Of a DNA stretch of 64,000 nucleotides, positions 24,971-38,852 are shown piece after piece (the stretch's first letter is position 1; each line of letters opens with the position of its first letter). The notes below the pieces were generated by a model, which saw nothing but the letters and a program-made list of their open reading frames with translations, was not told where the DNA came from and did no database searches. The position numbers and the translations under genes were made by a program. The stretch spans positions 26,761,819 to 26,825,818 of the forward strand of contig NW_024881316.1 in assembly GCF_018691265.1 (NCBI RefSeq), written 5' to 3'. The DNA comes from Tyto alba (Eukaryota; Chordata; Aves; Strigiformes; Tytonidae).

Positions 24971-27900
24971 TTGAACACAGCTATCAAAAAGTCATAAAGA
25001 AATAATTTCTAATTCTTTATCTTAATTTATTAGAAGCTTATATAACTGCAAAATATTTGTCCAACAATGGTAAAGGAATCGACTTTTTCTTCTCTTTTTG
25101 CCCCAGTAGGTTAATTTGGAGGTTTCTCTAAGTGTCTGTCAAAATGAAAATTATGATCTTTAACAAGGATGTTAAATTTCATTAGTTTTAAAGCTGCAAA
25201 ATATCAAATAAAAGAGGCAGTGAGTTTTAATAGGATTTGTTTCTCTTCTGGGTAATGTACCTTCTTGTATTCCTGTCAAATTTTAGGCCTAAGAGATACA
25301 TCTACAAGTCAGAAAAAACAAGAACGGGTATACTGTAGTAAAGGACACTTTTTGTACCTGATAGAAACATTTTAAACAGTACTCTGAAGAGAAGGTTCTA
25401 TTTCATTGTGCTCTCTCTATATATACACATGTAATATAACATGTAATTATCAATTATATGTTATTTTTAATGATATATAAATATATTATATATAGTATAT
25501 TTTATATAATTTTTATTATAAACATATTATAAAATATTTTTATTTGTTCAAATGTGTCTATATTCAAACATATGATCATTTATAGCTTTTGTTCTCTGCA
25601 TCAGTTTTAATAATATAGGCCATAATATATCACCTGTACTTCAGATTTTAGGATGCAGTGTAATTGAAAAATGATACTGGAAATCTAGCACAGTCAAGCT
25701 ATTTTACTGAAAGGCAAGTTGTGGGAAGATATTTGTACTTCGATACTTTATCTCTTAACTGTGTTCAGTCATTGAAAATGGAGAGTTTATTTATTTGAAA
25801 AATGGCTTTCCTCCTTCTGCAATCATTAAAGATTTTGATCTATGTAAAGGGTGGTGTTGAAAGAGGAGTATTCCTTGGTGAAAATCACTTCACTTCCTCC
25901 TATCATGAATAGACAGTATGTATAAGGATTTCTTTGACAACCAGGGAATTAATAGGGTAAATAATCTACCATTGCCCGATAATACAGAGGTCTCTGGTAT
26001 TTTTCATCCTTCTGCATTTTATTTCTATTTTTTGATCCTGCATCTAGTGTTAGTCAATAGTATTTCTCCTTTGCCTTTGAGTACCACATTTTATTACAGA
26101 AAAATGTCTAACTGCTATAATTTCAAAATGACATTGAATCATAGTGTGCAGTGGGAGGTTTAGTGCATTACTATGGAACAGAACTATTTCTGTTGTATAT
26201 TTGCAATTAATGAAGAGAAACCAAAATAAAATGAGACTAGTGTGGGTACTAAAATCTCTCCTACCTGTGTACTAACTTGCTAACATTTTGAAAGACATGT
26301 TCTGGAGATGCTGAATTTAAAAGGAGACAATTCTGAAACTGAGGATCATTGTATAACATTGAAGGTCACAATGTTCTTCTTTTTCATGGTCAGTGATACT
26401 TCCAACTAAAGATAATGATGTCAGCCTATAAGAAACAGCAGCAACACTTTATAATCCAAAGCAGTAAGGTCAAAACAGCAAAGTATTCTTAAATGATGAC
26501 CTATTAGAATAATTCGCTGCTGTCTTTGATGACCCAGTTTTAAACCTTCTTGAAAAGTGCATCCCAAAATAGAGGCTCTTTCCTCTTTGAATAAAGGACT
26601 GGGATAGCATATTGTCTCACCTAATGTCAGTTTTGGTTACTGATTTGAATCTGGGAGTCAGAGACATGGATTTACCACTTTCTGCTTTCTTAATATGTAG
26701 GTGCTTCCAGTATGTAAACTGGAAGTAAATTTGGGTACTGTGCTTCTTAATGAGATGATAGCTCACATTGGGCAGAATGGCTTTGCTTCCTCCTTGCCTT
26801 TTGCCTAGGTTATTGGCATAGAATCAGATAATAAACTCAGATATTTTTCTGCTCAAATCTTTAAAAACTATGGAACAAATAATCTTAACACTATTCTGTT
26901 AAATAGTGCTAATTTCTGCTCTGATACAGCAGTCAGTTTAGATTTCCTAACATGGATCTTCAGCAAACAACGTTTTGCTTTTTTAATGTTGATTATTTTA
27001 GTTATATAAATTATATTAGCATAATTAAAGCAGTATTCTAGAAATTAGCCCGAGTTTAAGTCAAATTCAAGCAAAATTCAAATTACTCCCTTTTAAATAC
27101 ATTCCCCATTTCCAATAAATAATACAGATATTACTGGAGGCTTTATTTTATATTACTTTATTTGTAGTATAGGATGAAGAATAGATACAGTTTAAATACC
27201 ATAAAGGTAAATGTGTCAAAAGGTCATGTTGGGTTAGCTGATTTAAAGTAAAACTGGGTATATTCAATGTATTATTAACATCACTGATATTTTAATTCAA
27301 CAACTGCTAAATTAGGTCTGTATATAATGAAGGGTTTATTATAAATCCAGAACAACAAGTAACAGCAGGAAAAAATCAGAAAGAAAAAAAGCAAACTTAT
27401 CTTAAAATGTTAATTAAAAGATAGATAATCCATCAGCACACTCTCCTTACATCCCACTTGCCATTTATTCATTGGCTAGCTAGATGAAAAACCTGTGATA
27501 AATCTTTTTTCCTGAAAAATGTAAAAGGTCATCAGATCGTAGCCTACCACAGTCAGCAATGACTGGGGGTTTGGTACATACAACTCCACTCAGTGGGTTT
27601 ACAAATTTTAGAAACTTTAGATCATCTATATCCAAGAAAGCCCCTATCCACAGAGAAAACTCAGAAATATCTAAAAGCTGGAATCTAAACTCACCCAGCT
27701 AACTCCAAGGCAAATTAGTCACTGCCCAGGTAGTAAGCTTGAGCTGAATATCCTTGCCTGAATTAGTCTGGGCCCAGGACCATGCTGACACAGTCATACT
27801 TGTTTCAGGATTTTAATTATTTGAAGATTTCTTTCTGTGCCATGCATAGTGCTATGTAAGGTGCCTTTGGAACTGCTTTGGAGAACTACAAAATACAGCA

Positions 27901-28750
27901 TTGCAAAGTGTAGGTAAGTTGTAAGGAACCAGACAAAGAAAAATGTCTAACCTTTGAAAGTATCCTTAATGACTTCCCAAATTAGATGTTATATAGTAAT
28001 TTTTCTATTATTCTGTCCGTGGAGGTTTTCAATATGTACCCTTACATGACAGTGACCTTAAACATGTGTTATTTCACCTTTTGTCATAAAGGATGACAAT
28101 TAAAATCTTGAATGTAGAGAACAGTAGATGCACATCTCATTAATAGTAATTGTTCAGGAAAAAAAAAAAGGAAAATATACAAGTTGAATAAAAAGGATTA
28201 TCACATTTATATTAAATCTTGTATGAGTTACCAGAATTCTTTACGATTATTTACTTTCTACAAACTACAAGAATAAAGTTGTCAGATTTCTTAGTCTGGG
28301 TTTATCTAAACCTGCCTCGAGCTTGATTTTATCTTTGCAACAGCAGTGGCCTACTGACCAGGTAACTTTTACCTAATTGCTTTTCTTTCATTTTGCTTTG
28401 TAGGACTGCATGATGTATGATTGTTATACTATTTTTCATATTATGTAACTAACTGGTAATAATAACAGGCAGTGGAAAAATAAGTTTAACATGTAACACA
28501 AAGGAGAAAGGGAGGACACTGGGAAATGTGTATGACAATTTTAACTGTATTGTGGAGACTTTTCCTGTAATAGTACTCTGCTTTAGTTTGGTTTGTTGTT
28601 TTTTTTTATTTTTCTTTTTCCTATGAGTGGTAAAATTAGAATGTTAATATTTCATATAGACTAACAATGAATTGTTAATTTTGCATATGAAGAACATTTA
28701 TTGGGCCCCTATAAACTGCAGAAATTGCAGTGCAAATGAGGCCTTAATTT
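24971..28750 (+). other. CSMD3: Intron segment, AT-rich
   Basis: Contains the AT-rich region at 25419-25540 listed separately. Apart from that I recognise nothing. Frames such as 25918-26163 show no domain. Confidence 0.55.
25419..25540. repeat. AT-rich low-complexity region
   Basis: A CT run leads into TATATATACAC and then about 110 nt of nearly pure A/T with many short palindromes such as ATATATTATATATAG. It is simple sequence likely to form unstable structures. Confidence 0.75.
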
Positions 28751-29060
28751 CACAGAATCGTAGAATCATAGCATGATTTGGGTTAGAAGGGACCTTACAA
28801 ACTGTCTATTTCCAACTCCCCTGTCATGGTCAGGGACAGCTTCCACTAGATCAGGTTGCTGAAAGCCTCATCCGACCTGGCCTTGAACACTTCCAGGGAG
28901 GGGGCAGGCACAGCTTCTCTGGGCAACCTGTTCCAGTGCCTCACCAGTCCCACAGTAAAGAACTTCTTCCTTACATCTAATCTGAATCTACCCTCTTCCA
29001 GTTGAAAACCATTAACTCTTGTCCTGTCATTTATCCCTTGCACTATCATTAACACAATAG
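28751..29060 (-). mobile_element. CR1 LINE 3' tail, antisense
   Basis: CACAGAATCGTAGAATCATAG at the left edge is the CR1 terminal repeat on the opposite strand. It is followed by the reverse complement of the CR1 3' region, with the blocks AAGGGACCTTACAAAC, GGGCAACCTGTTCCAGTGCC and AAAGAACTTCTTCCTTACAT. Read on the - strand it still gives CR1-type peptide words (KKFFTVGLVRHWNRLPREA), matching the tail of the 13505-15684 copy. Only about 310 nt survive, with no reverse transcriptase domain. The right edge is approximate. Confidence 0.92.
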
Positions 29061-30194
29061 GACATCTAAATCCTTGGACATGTCCATTCATACTTACGTC
29101 TGCTGATCAATTTAATTAGTTATTCACTTTCAATTTAGTGTATCCTTGATTTGCTTGGCCAGTAGCTATTCAGTTTGGTGGGGATGCCTCAGTGCCCTTA
29201 GGCTTCAACACTCCTAGGCTGAAACCATATCACCTAATACTACCTTTAAGTATAATCCAGTTAAAGCCATGTGTGATGTTGAGCCATGTGCACATTTAGT
29301 GACAAAAATATCTCTTTGACAACTTACTGATTGCATACGATCATAATTTAAACACTCAGAAAAAGCAACAGTTGGGCCTGCCAGTATGAAGTCATACATA
29401 TTTCACCAAAAAACTTAAACATTTCTCCTTTCTTACTAGAGAGTTTAAAAATATCAAGTACAAATGTTTTGATATCTGATTTAGTACCTACGTATAAAAA
29501 AAGTGCTTAAATACTTTCAGAACTGTGAAATCTCAAACTCAAAAACTATGCAATGTCAAGGTAAATATTACATGCAAAACCTTAATTTCTGCTCTTCGTA
29601 GGTATGAGCTATTGATCAATTTAGTTATTTTCTCACATAGATCATCAATAAGGAAACAGAACTAGACTGTTCTCTTTTCTGTGTATTCATCATTTGAGAG
29701 AAACAAACACTTTCTGACCTTTTTACTGATTTATTCGGTAGACAGGAAATACTGTTTATTGGCTTCCTAAATTTTTTAAAATGAGGTGTAGAATGTAGCT
29801 ACTGTGTAGTAAGCTCCTGGCTTTGTAAACTGGCCATATCTATTCTAGCTATAAATTTTTGTGGGACACAGTAATTGTGGAAGTCAGGATGACAGAGTAA
29901 AAATGAATTAAAACTGCACATATTAAAAATGTTAGGTTGTTGTTTGTTTGAGCTTTTTAACAATTCTTCTGTGCAATTTTGTGAACTTCATTAATAATAC
30001 CTTTCCATTTTAAATTAGAGGCTCGAAGCTTTAATTATTAATATGGAAAACATATTGTTCAGATATGCTGAAAGCATTGATTGAATCAGATACATCTTCT
30101 TCTTGCTTCCATCTTACCATGCCACTCCTTGAGGTGGGACTCTTTTCCCTTTTCTCTTTGCCATACACCATACATAAAAGCTTACCAAAGATGT
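29061..30194 (+). other. CSMD3: Intron segment, no recognised element
   Basis: AT-rich sequence between a CR1 tail and an LTR. No exon or repeat is recognised. Confidence 0.55.
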
Positions 30195-30342
30195 TGTCAT
30201 GGTTTAACAGCAGCTAATAACTAAACACCACACAGCCACTTCATCACTTCCACCCCAGTGGGATGGTGGAGAGAATCCTAAGGGTAAAAGTGAGAAAATA
30301 TGTGGGTTGAAATAAAGACAGTTTAATAGGTAAAGCAAAAGC

Positions 30343-30377
<35 letters not shown>

Positions 30378-30835
30378 AAAACAAAAAAACCAAACCAAAA
30401 CAAAAACAAAAACAAAACAAAACAAGGAATTCACTCACCACTTCCCATTGTCAGGCAGGGGCTCAGCCATCTCCAGGACAGCAGGACTCCATCACAGGTA
30501 ACAGTTACTTGGGAAGACAAACACCATAACTGTGAACTTCTTCCCTCAGCTTTATATGCTGAGCATGATGTCATATAGTGTGGGATATCCCTTTGGTCAG
30601 TTGGGGTCAGCTGTCCTGGCTGTGTCCCCTCCCAACATTTTGTGCACCCCCAACCCACTTGCTGGTGGGATGGGATGAGAAGCAGCAAAGGCCTTGGCAC
30701 TACATAAGCATTGTTCAGCAGTAACAAAATCATCCCTGTACTATCAATACTGTTTTCAACTCAAATCCAAAACATAACCCCCTAATAATAGCTATTGTGA
30801 AGAAAATTAACTCTCCCACAGCCAAAACCAGCACA
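30195..30835 (-). mobile_element. Solo LTR, common family, antisense (copy 3)
   Basis: The best preserved copy, from TGTCATGGTTTAACAGC to GCCAAAACCAGCACA. Flanking 5-mers are GATGT (30190-30194) and GAAGT (30836-30840), four of five identical, a possible target duplication. On the - strand it shows CATATAAAG (30550-30558) as a TATA box and CTATTAAACTGTC (30320-30332) near the polyadenylation region. It shares GTTACTTGGGAAGACAAAC (30504-30522) exactly with copy 4, and the CAGCTGTCCTGGCTGT block. A 5 nt duplication would suit an ERVL-type element, but the class is not proven. No interior is present. Confidence 0.83.
30342..30425. repeat. CA/A-rich tract inside LTR copy 3
   Basis: (CA)6-7 passes into about 25 A and then AAAAC/AAACC units. 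It occupies the same place in the LTR as the T/TTTTG tract of copy 1 on the other strand. The tract creates false Phe-rich frames on the - strand. Confidence 0.9.
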
Positions 30836-33033
30836 GAAGTAAATGGAAAAAAATGCAAAATGCATGTCTCTGTACAATGTCTGGAAGAGCAACAGCAGAA
30901 AATTTAGATTTATGGCATATAAAAGTGCATTATAAGATAATGCAAACTGAATATCCTTGAATATTAAAGCATGCAAACAAATAACAGTCTGTTAGTCATT
31001 AACACTTTGTGACTCCAGTTAATTTAGGTTACAGACATGAATTATAGATTTTCCTTGTTGATAAAATAAGAAGAGAATGAAATAGAAACACTTATGTCAG
31101 AATTTTCTTAAGGTCTATTTTCAATATTTTATCTCTTTTACTACTTTACCAAAAGCGTGATTTATTTTGCTTACTATGGGGATATATATTTTTTATTTTA
31201 AATGCTCATTCTAGAATTATTAAATCTATTTCAATAAAAAACCTGGATAGGAAATTGTAATTTTTTTCTGTTGGATACTTATTTTGTTATAGAGCTTATT
31301 TTGTTCTATTGTATTTTATAGGTACTTCATACATAAAATATTTAATATTTTTTTTTCCTTGCATCATGTCAAAAATACATTTTTGTGATCAAAATTTTGT
31401 GGAACTAATATATTATCTTTTCATAAATATCTTTTTTCATTTATTTAATGTGCTTAAGAAATAGCAGTTGTAAACTATGTTTATCTGGAAATCAAAGACT
31501 TGAGTGTAGTTCATGAAAAGAAATAAAAATATGTGTTTGTTTAAAACAACATACTCACTTTCTGGTAACCATGACAGCACAGTGAGAGTGGCAGAATTTT
31601 CCTTAAGACTTGGGGAAAATACTTCTCTAAGTAGATCAGAACTGGATCACTACTGTTGTCCACAATTTTTGATTTCTTTTAATATTCTACTCATAACTTA
31701 TTCAGCAAATACACTCAATAGGCTCAGAGACAAACCGACTGAAAAACACTTTCAAGATTTTCAACTGTGTGGTCTAAAAGCTAATTTTTGAACAGGAATT
31801 ATACAGTTGGTGGCTGTGACAGCCTGAAGAAACAAAAACCATGCCATATTGATGCTTCACACAGGACATTTGTTTGTTAGGCTTTGTATGCTACTTCAAT
31901 GCTACCAACTGAATATTAATCCTGTGCACCATGAGACACTCCCTCCTTGCCTATCTGTCGTGGGTGTGTGCATGTAAATGAGATTTGGAAAACAGCTTTT
32001 AAACACCTTTCAAAAGCCAACAACAAAATAGACATCTTTTTGCTCTTTATGTTCCTATTTCTTTCTTACAAGGGTGTGTATATTTAAGTACTCATGGGCT
32101 GAAGAGCCTGAGTCTGTGCAGTTGCAGGAGTTCTTACATGGTAACTTAAATCTGTTTCTAGTACTGTCAAAAGCAAATGGTATTATTCCAGGGTTTGGTG
32201 TGGATGGCAATCAACCGTCTGGACCACCCTTTGTTTCGTCTTCTGTGATTTTGGATAAATCATATAGACACTCCTTTATTTTAGAAATTATCACATGGAA
32301 ATTAGTGCTTTTTCTTTTTAAAGATTCTAAAAGGGCTAATATGCAAGGTATTCAAATATTTGTATGCAGCTGTATTTTTGCATTCATACAACTCTGAAAT
32401 ACTCCTATCACTTAAAACAACAAAACTAAACTATAAGCTTCCGTTTCTGATATCTAGATTTGGAAAAAAAGAGTGATTTTCTATGTGAATTATTAATATA
32501 AATATTTGTATGGTAGCGAATAATACATTGATATTTGCCTATTTGTCAGGACACAGCACTGTAATAAAAATGGTCACTTACTAGCAGCTAGAATTCTTCA
32601 ACCACTTCAGGTACTAATTTGATCTTGATAATAAATGACGCCTTCTAACCTGTGTTTGTTACATTATGTGATAAAAACTGGAAAGAACATCTGAAGGAAT
32701 TAGTGAATGCTCATGGGAGGAGGGAACGGTTTCTTTAAGTACTTAATACTCAGAATGAGAACTTATATAAATTGGTACAGAAGCCAAAAACCCATCTATC
32801 TAGAGTGTCTAACTGTTTTGTTGTTTTGTTTTGTTTTGTTTTTCATAAACATTGAAAAGGGACTCTGGTTTGACCATAGTTTATTTTAGGTATGGATTTG
32901 TTAAGTTAGGAATGTTATTACCCTAACATAGAGAGGGAGAAATAGTTACCTCTAAAGAGTGTTCATAAGATTGGTGGCACTTCCTGGTAAGTCTCATTTA
33001 AACACCTGAAGATAGATCCAGGCTAAAGGGGTT
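30836..33033 (+). other. CSMD3: Intron segment
   Basis: AT-rich, with a (TTTTG)n run at 32815-32843. No exon or element is recognised. The frames at 31513-31791 and 32074-32397 show no family signal. Confidence 0.55.
32815..32843. repeat. (TTTTG)n microsatellite
   Basis: A 29 nt run of TTTTG units with one short unit. Confidence 0.85.
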
Positions 33034-33340
33034 TGTGCAAGTTCACGTGAGCATCTGCATGAAACAGAAGCAGAATCCTAGAGTAATACCTTTCTAGTTC
33101 TGGATCATTACCTCTCTTTATATATACACCTTTTCTTAAATACACTCTCCCCGAGGCACCCCCAGGGTGTCTGTGGGGCCGAGCCGTGCCCTGCAGTGGG
33201 TGGGTCGGAGCCGGCTGGAACCGGCCGTGTCCGGCGCGGGGCAGCCCCGGCCTCCCCTCACAGAGGCCCCGCAGCCCCGCTGCCAGCTCCTGGGCACAGG
33301 AACCCAATAAAATTCTTTACTCACACAGACAACCATGACA
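33034..33340 (+). mobile_element. Possible young LTR or retroposed promoter block
   Basis: TTTATATATA at 33117-33126 is followed by a CpG-dense block (33145-33290, with GGAACCGGCCGTGTCCGGCG) and then CCAATAAAATTC, an AATAAA signal at 33306-33311. TATA box, GC-rich transcribed part and AATAAA within 190 nt is the layout of a bird LTR. Dense CpG in an otherwise CpG-poor intron suggests recent insertion. I could not fix TG/CA ends or a target duplication, so the limits are guesses. Alternatives are the 3' end of a retrocopy or a small CpG island. The frames on both strands here follow from high GC content. Confidence 0.4.
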
Positions 33341-36300
33341 TTTTTTTTGTTTATTCATGCTATGTTTCATTTTTCATTTTATCCTAGTTACCATGTTTCT
33401 GGGTTTATGTGGTAAAAACTTACATTTTTTTTTCACTGTATGCTGAGCAGGAGAATTTTCCCTTTGATTGGCATATACTTAAGAGGACAAATGCAACCAG
33501 GATTAAATTTTTCATTTCATGTTGAATGGAGAAATGTGGGTGGTCCTGTGCATTTGGAGATGAAATAAAGGACCTAGCCATTTCTCTGCAAGAAAGAGGC
33601 AGAGGACACTTCCTTCCCAGTGACTCTTGTAGACCTCTGGGTATAATCCAAGCACAGACTGGAGGTGATGTACACTGCTGTTGTTCCATTTCTGCAGCTG
33701 CTCCTCTGCTCTTCACCCACCACACCACCGTTTCTAGGCATCAGAGCCCATGTAATATACAATAAAGGACAAACCTTCATTTTTCTGCAGGAAGAAAAAA
33801 AATAAAATACCCAAGCCAAAACAAAAAAACTACTCCTGGGAAAAGAGGAATGCAATTTAGGAAGAGTATGGCTATCAGTTATGGTTACTTGGTTGTCTAA
33901 CTAGGTTAAATAAACTTGTGAATTATTTTCTGCTTTAACCTGTTGGCAGGGGCCCAGTAAGACCACACAGAGCAATCGTGGGGTGATCTACTAAGTCCAT
34001 TTTCTTTCCATTAAGCCCTCTGAATCATTTCAGAAGTATTAGCCACTTTGCTTCTGATGGCTACTGCCACAACTGCTTCCACTGAATACCAGCCACAAAT
34101 ATTGCTGGCAGTGCTGGTCTCTGCCCATCTGCCCTACTTTCCCCCTTCCCAGCTATGGGACAATGTAGAAAAAGGCATAAATCCCAGTTACGGTGGGTCC
34201 TTATATTCCAAAAACAATTATGTTAGTGAATATTTTCAGCAGAGTAGAATTCATCTTTTATACAATGTGAGTAAAGACATGCAGCACATATAATCTGCCT
34301 CTAATTATTGGCATTGCTTCTTTGATGTCTCTGACAAGTAACTGTATTTCAGTTTAAAGGAGCTGAAATGCTTTGTCATAGAGATCTGGAATGTTGCACT
34401 GTGTTGCTTCATATGGCTCAGTTCAATTAATGTAGTGGTTATTTCTCCTGTCTGACATTTTTATATACACTGATGTCAATAACATAGCCCTATGTCAAGT
34501 GGCTTTGTTTATTAGTGTGAGGGCCACTGTCCTACAAATCCTAACACAGTAATAAAATATAATTGCTACAATCACAACCTAACTACATCTTACTTGTTTC
34601 TTTTGTCAAAACAATGAAATTGAATTTTCACATCAGTAGTCCACATTCAATTCATATTTCTATTTATCAGCTGGAAGCTGTCATGGGTGAAATGAGACTT
34701 GTCAGCCTCAGAAAGAGGAAGCAAGTATTCATCTTTAAACTGATATCCAAATGAAATTCTAATTTTTAAGAAACTCTGGGAGTGGCAACAAGATTACAGA
34801 ATATCTGTTTCAAGTTATCTAGGGAAGAGCATAATGACTTTTGAGTACATTTGCATGCTGAGCTAGCTTCAAAAGGCTCATGCACAGTATTTGATCATTT
34901 CTGTCAATTAATTACCATGAGCTCCATTTTACACAGATGTAAAGCTGAACTACTCTGATATTAGCTAGAAATGGGACACTGATAAAATGTACCTTGGCCT
35001 GGTTTAAAGAGACAAAGGAGATTCTTCCATCAAGTTGGAAGACTTTAGAGAATCTAACACAGTTAGATTCTCAAGAAGAACTATTTAAAATTCATCAGAA
35101 GTTAACATTTCCTGGCTGAGTTACTAATACCATCATGTTACATGTAAAGACAGAATATATTAATTGATCCATAAAACTATGTATTTTACCTGTGATTAAA
35201 AAAACCCCAAACAACCACCTAACAAACAGATCATCTGAACAGTATACATTCACTCATGGGTGCAAACAACTATATCTTTGAATTCATTTGGGAAACATGA
35301 TTTAATCAATAAAATCTCAGTTTTATGTAGTTATAGAGTCTTTCAACTCTGTAAGCAGCTGTAAGGAAGGCATGGTGTTTTTTAAAAGGTGATTAATGGG
35401 GAAAACCTCAAAAAGGAAGTCTATTTTCCTTCTTTTGTATCAGGGCCAGAACCATTGCTTATTCAAAGCTTGTCTGAGTTTACTTACACTTTGAGGACTG
35501 GAATATATTTGAGGAGTCAATATAACCTCTTTGCCCCTTTCCCTCAGGAATTAACAGGTTGACATGAATAAGTCGCTGACTCTGTGTAAGAAAGAGGGAA
35601 AGGAATTATGAATTATCAAGTTTGGCATTTCACCTGAATAAACAAACCATCCAGGATGATTGAGGTTACATGTTCAAGAGAGAAGTGTGTATCGGACATA
35701 TAGATGCCATAGAAAATTGTGATAAATTGCTTAGGGTTTTTTTTATTATTATTATTGTCATAGTGAGAAGAGTAGGAGGGAACATGTTGCAGCTGACATC
35801 CACCCTGCTAATCTCAATGAAGGGGAGAAAAGAGCCAAACTGGAGTAATATTTTAAATGTTTGTGCTGTGTATTTTAAAGATACCCAGAGCCTGATGTAT
35901 TGTATATAGCTGCACATAATTTTGTACAAAAGAAAAGCATTTATTTTGACTTCTTTGCTTAATTTCTCTAAAATTTGAAACTGACCATTTACAGAATTAG
36001 CAAAAATGATGGAGCGTGTATTTGTATTTGGAGAAATATTCTGCTCTGAGATTGTTCACTTATCAATGATATGGTGGTTTTCTCTTTTTGAATAACGTCT
36101 TTAATTACAGCAGTTATAGATAGACAATTTAGGACACAAGATGTTCTAGTTTTATTTCAAGTATGCTCTGAGTTATTCTGTGTAAAAAAATCAGGACAAA
36201 TTATGTACTGCTGCTATTCTAGTTCTTACACTTCAGTTTGAGAAGCAGAATTCTGTATTTTGAAATAGTGTCATATAATATCCACTCTGCAGATTCATTG

Positions 36301-38783
36301 TATTTAAATGCCAGTTTAGGTCATCTTAATAGCTACTGGACAATTTCAAGTGAGAAATACAAACAATTACATTTATTCTTTCCAACCAAGTCTGTAAAGA
36401 TTGTTAAAAACATGTTTAAGAGAAAAAATTGTGCTGTTTTCTCATATGGTCCTTCTTATACAAACTTACATATATTTCCTGATGTTCACACTCAATGTCA
36501 CATGATTTTTTGCTGAGTAGGAGCCTGAAAAGTGCATACAGGTATGTAACTAATATTTAAAAAAAAAAAAATGTCGTAAATACCATCTATGGAGTTACGC
36601 ATTTTATTCTATGTTGTCAGAAAATGCTTCATTGTACTAAGGATTCACAATTCAGAAGTCCCTCCTGGAACAGGACACTCAAAAGAAAGTGGAGATCAGT
36701 ACTGTCTCAATAGATGTGGTCAGATCAGCAGAGGGAATACTATCTCTCATGAACATTTGTATATTGCACAAAGTAATAAAAAAACCCAAAACATGCTACC
36801 TGAATTTTAGGTGCTCACAGAAGTAAATGGCCCTGATTTACTTCTGGATTTAGCCTTGCAGAGGTTTAAACATGAAACCTCTTGTGGATTTAGAAGATAA
36901 AATGACCGTTGGAGGAGCCATCAATATCAGTTATGTATTAAATATTAAATTGCCAGTTCTTGAGAACTGTAATTCTTATCCAGCCTCTGGTGTACCCACA
37001 GAAGGACTGCTTATAGATTTAACTTACAGAACATGAACTGCAATAATGCAAAATTTAGTTGGAATGTACTGTCTTGGAAGGATTGTACATCCCTTACAAT
37101 CATTGTAGCTAGACATTTGATATTTATTCTAGCCAGTTAAATATAGTTCTTAGAATGTCAGCACTGCACTTCAATCCCAAACACTACCATGTAGTGCAGA
37201 TTTATCCCTAGAAAATTAATTTATGTATATGCATGTAATTATTTATTTCACAACTGAATAAAATGTATGTTTTATTGAAAAAAATGCCACTAAAACTATT
37301 TAGCTGCACTAGTAAGCACAAAAATCAAATCTTTGAAATTAACAGCTTTGTTTTGTTAGATTTTACATCTTTGGAATGCCTCTTCTCTTTCTTTGACACT
37401 TGAACCAGGAGATTGACACTTATTAGGATCAGTCTCTTACTGACCACTTTTATGATTATAATATAATTATTATTTTGTCTGAGGCAGGTAGAGCAAAAAA
37501 CAGATCTTGTATTGTCTTCACTCAGTTTCACCCATAAACATAATCAGTGGAAAGATTGAAATGTTAATGATCACTCCGTTTAAGATATACACTAGAATTC
37601 AGTTTTACTGTGACAGTAGGCATGTTTGCCCTAATGTGACCTATGTGTCATACATACTGAACCTGCTATATACCAATTTACAGAACTTCTCTTATTTTTT
37701 CTCTTGATAGCAGAACATTATTTCCCTCAGCAGGTACCCAAAAAGAAAAGCAAGTCTTACTCTTTTATTTTTTCAATAATCGGAGTCATTGGCACTTTTC
37801 CCTTCTAATCTTGTTCAGAGCTGTTAAAAGTGTAGTATATTTGTAAGAAATGGAAAAAACATTGTCTTATCAGCATTCAGGAATACTGAAAAAAATAGTG
37901 GAAAAGAATAAAAGAAAAAAAAAAAAAACCCAACACACTAATTGAAGAGAAAATCTATTTAACCATCCGTAAATCATAGTTTTGCTCACTTTTTCTTGTA
38001 TGAATACCAAAGTAAATTTTGGTCAGTATGCAGTGTTAATTAAGCAATTAAGAAATATATAAATATCATCCTCCTATATGCTTTTGGTAAGTTAACAGAT
38101 TCTCTAAAGAGAATAAAACATCAATATAAAAATTCAAAATCATCAACTATGAGTCGTCAGAGTGAATCAAAAGGAGCAGGTGATGTCAGTTGGCATAGCA
38201 ATGGTCTCCAGCTGTGAACAGGATTCTGAGCTTGCAATATTGTGCTTACTCTTGCTCTGTCATTCAGTTTAGTTCAGCTGGGCTATGCATTAAGCACAGT
38301 ATAAAAACCTTCATCAAGCTGCAGTCTTTGCTAGTCCTGTCCATGAAAACTGCTTGTGCTGATCTTGAGCTTATCCTTTTTTCTTGAAAATCCCAATCTT
38401 TCACAGAAGTACCCAACCTCTGCTGGCTTCCTCTCCCTGGCCAGTACTCTGCTCTTTGGTCTTACTCTTGATTTGATTTAACATTTGGCAGTGTATCCAA
38501 CATCATGAAAAATTAAAATATTCAGAGTGGTCAGTAGCCTGAGTGAGCAGACTCACTTAAACTGTGTATTCTCACCTTATGTAACAGCATGACATATTTA
38601 GCTCTTCAGCACTGCTGAAAACAGTAATTGAATTTTCTGTTCCATGTAAAAGAGGTGATTCAATCCATTTGGAGATGACATCTTGGAATCTTTCTTTCCA
38701 GGAAGACAAATACACTTTTCATTCCAGAACTGGTTCGAGGTAACAACACTCCTCCCTTACTCAGAAGATCGTTTAGTGAAGTA

Positions 38784-38852
38784 CTAGAATAATATCTAAA
38801 AGTGTTCCTAGAAGAATATCTACAAGTATTTGTAGAAGAATAGCTCAAGAGC
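38784..38852. repeat. Short tandem repeat, about 25 nt period
   Basis: Three degenerate copies: CTAGAATAATATCTAAAAGT at 38784, CTAGAAGAATATCTACAAGT at 38808 and TAGAAGAATAGCTCAAGAGC at 38833. It gives a Ser/Thr/Tyr-rich chance frame on the - strand. Confidence 0.7.

Noticed and set aside
33023..33307. Ala/Gly/Arg-rich frame on the - strand
   Set aside because: Product of the CpG-rich block; no start context or domain.
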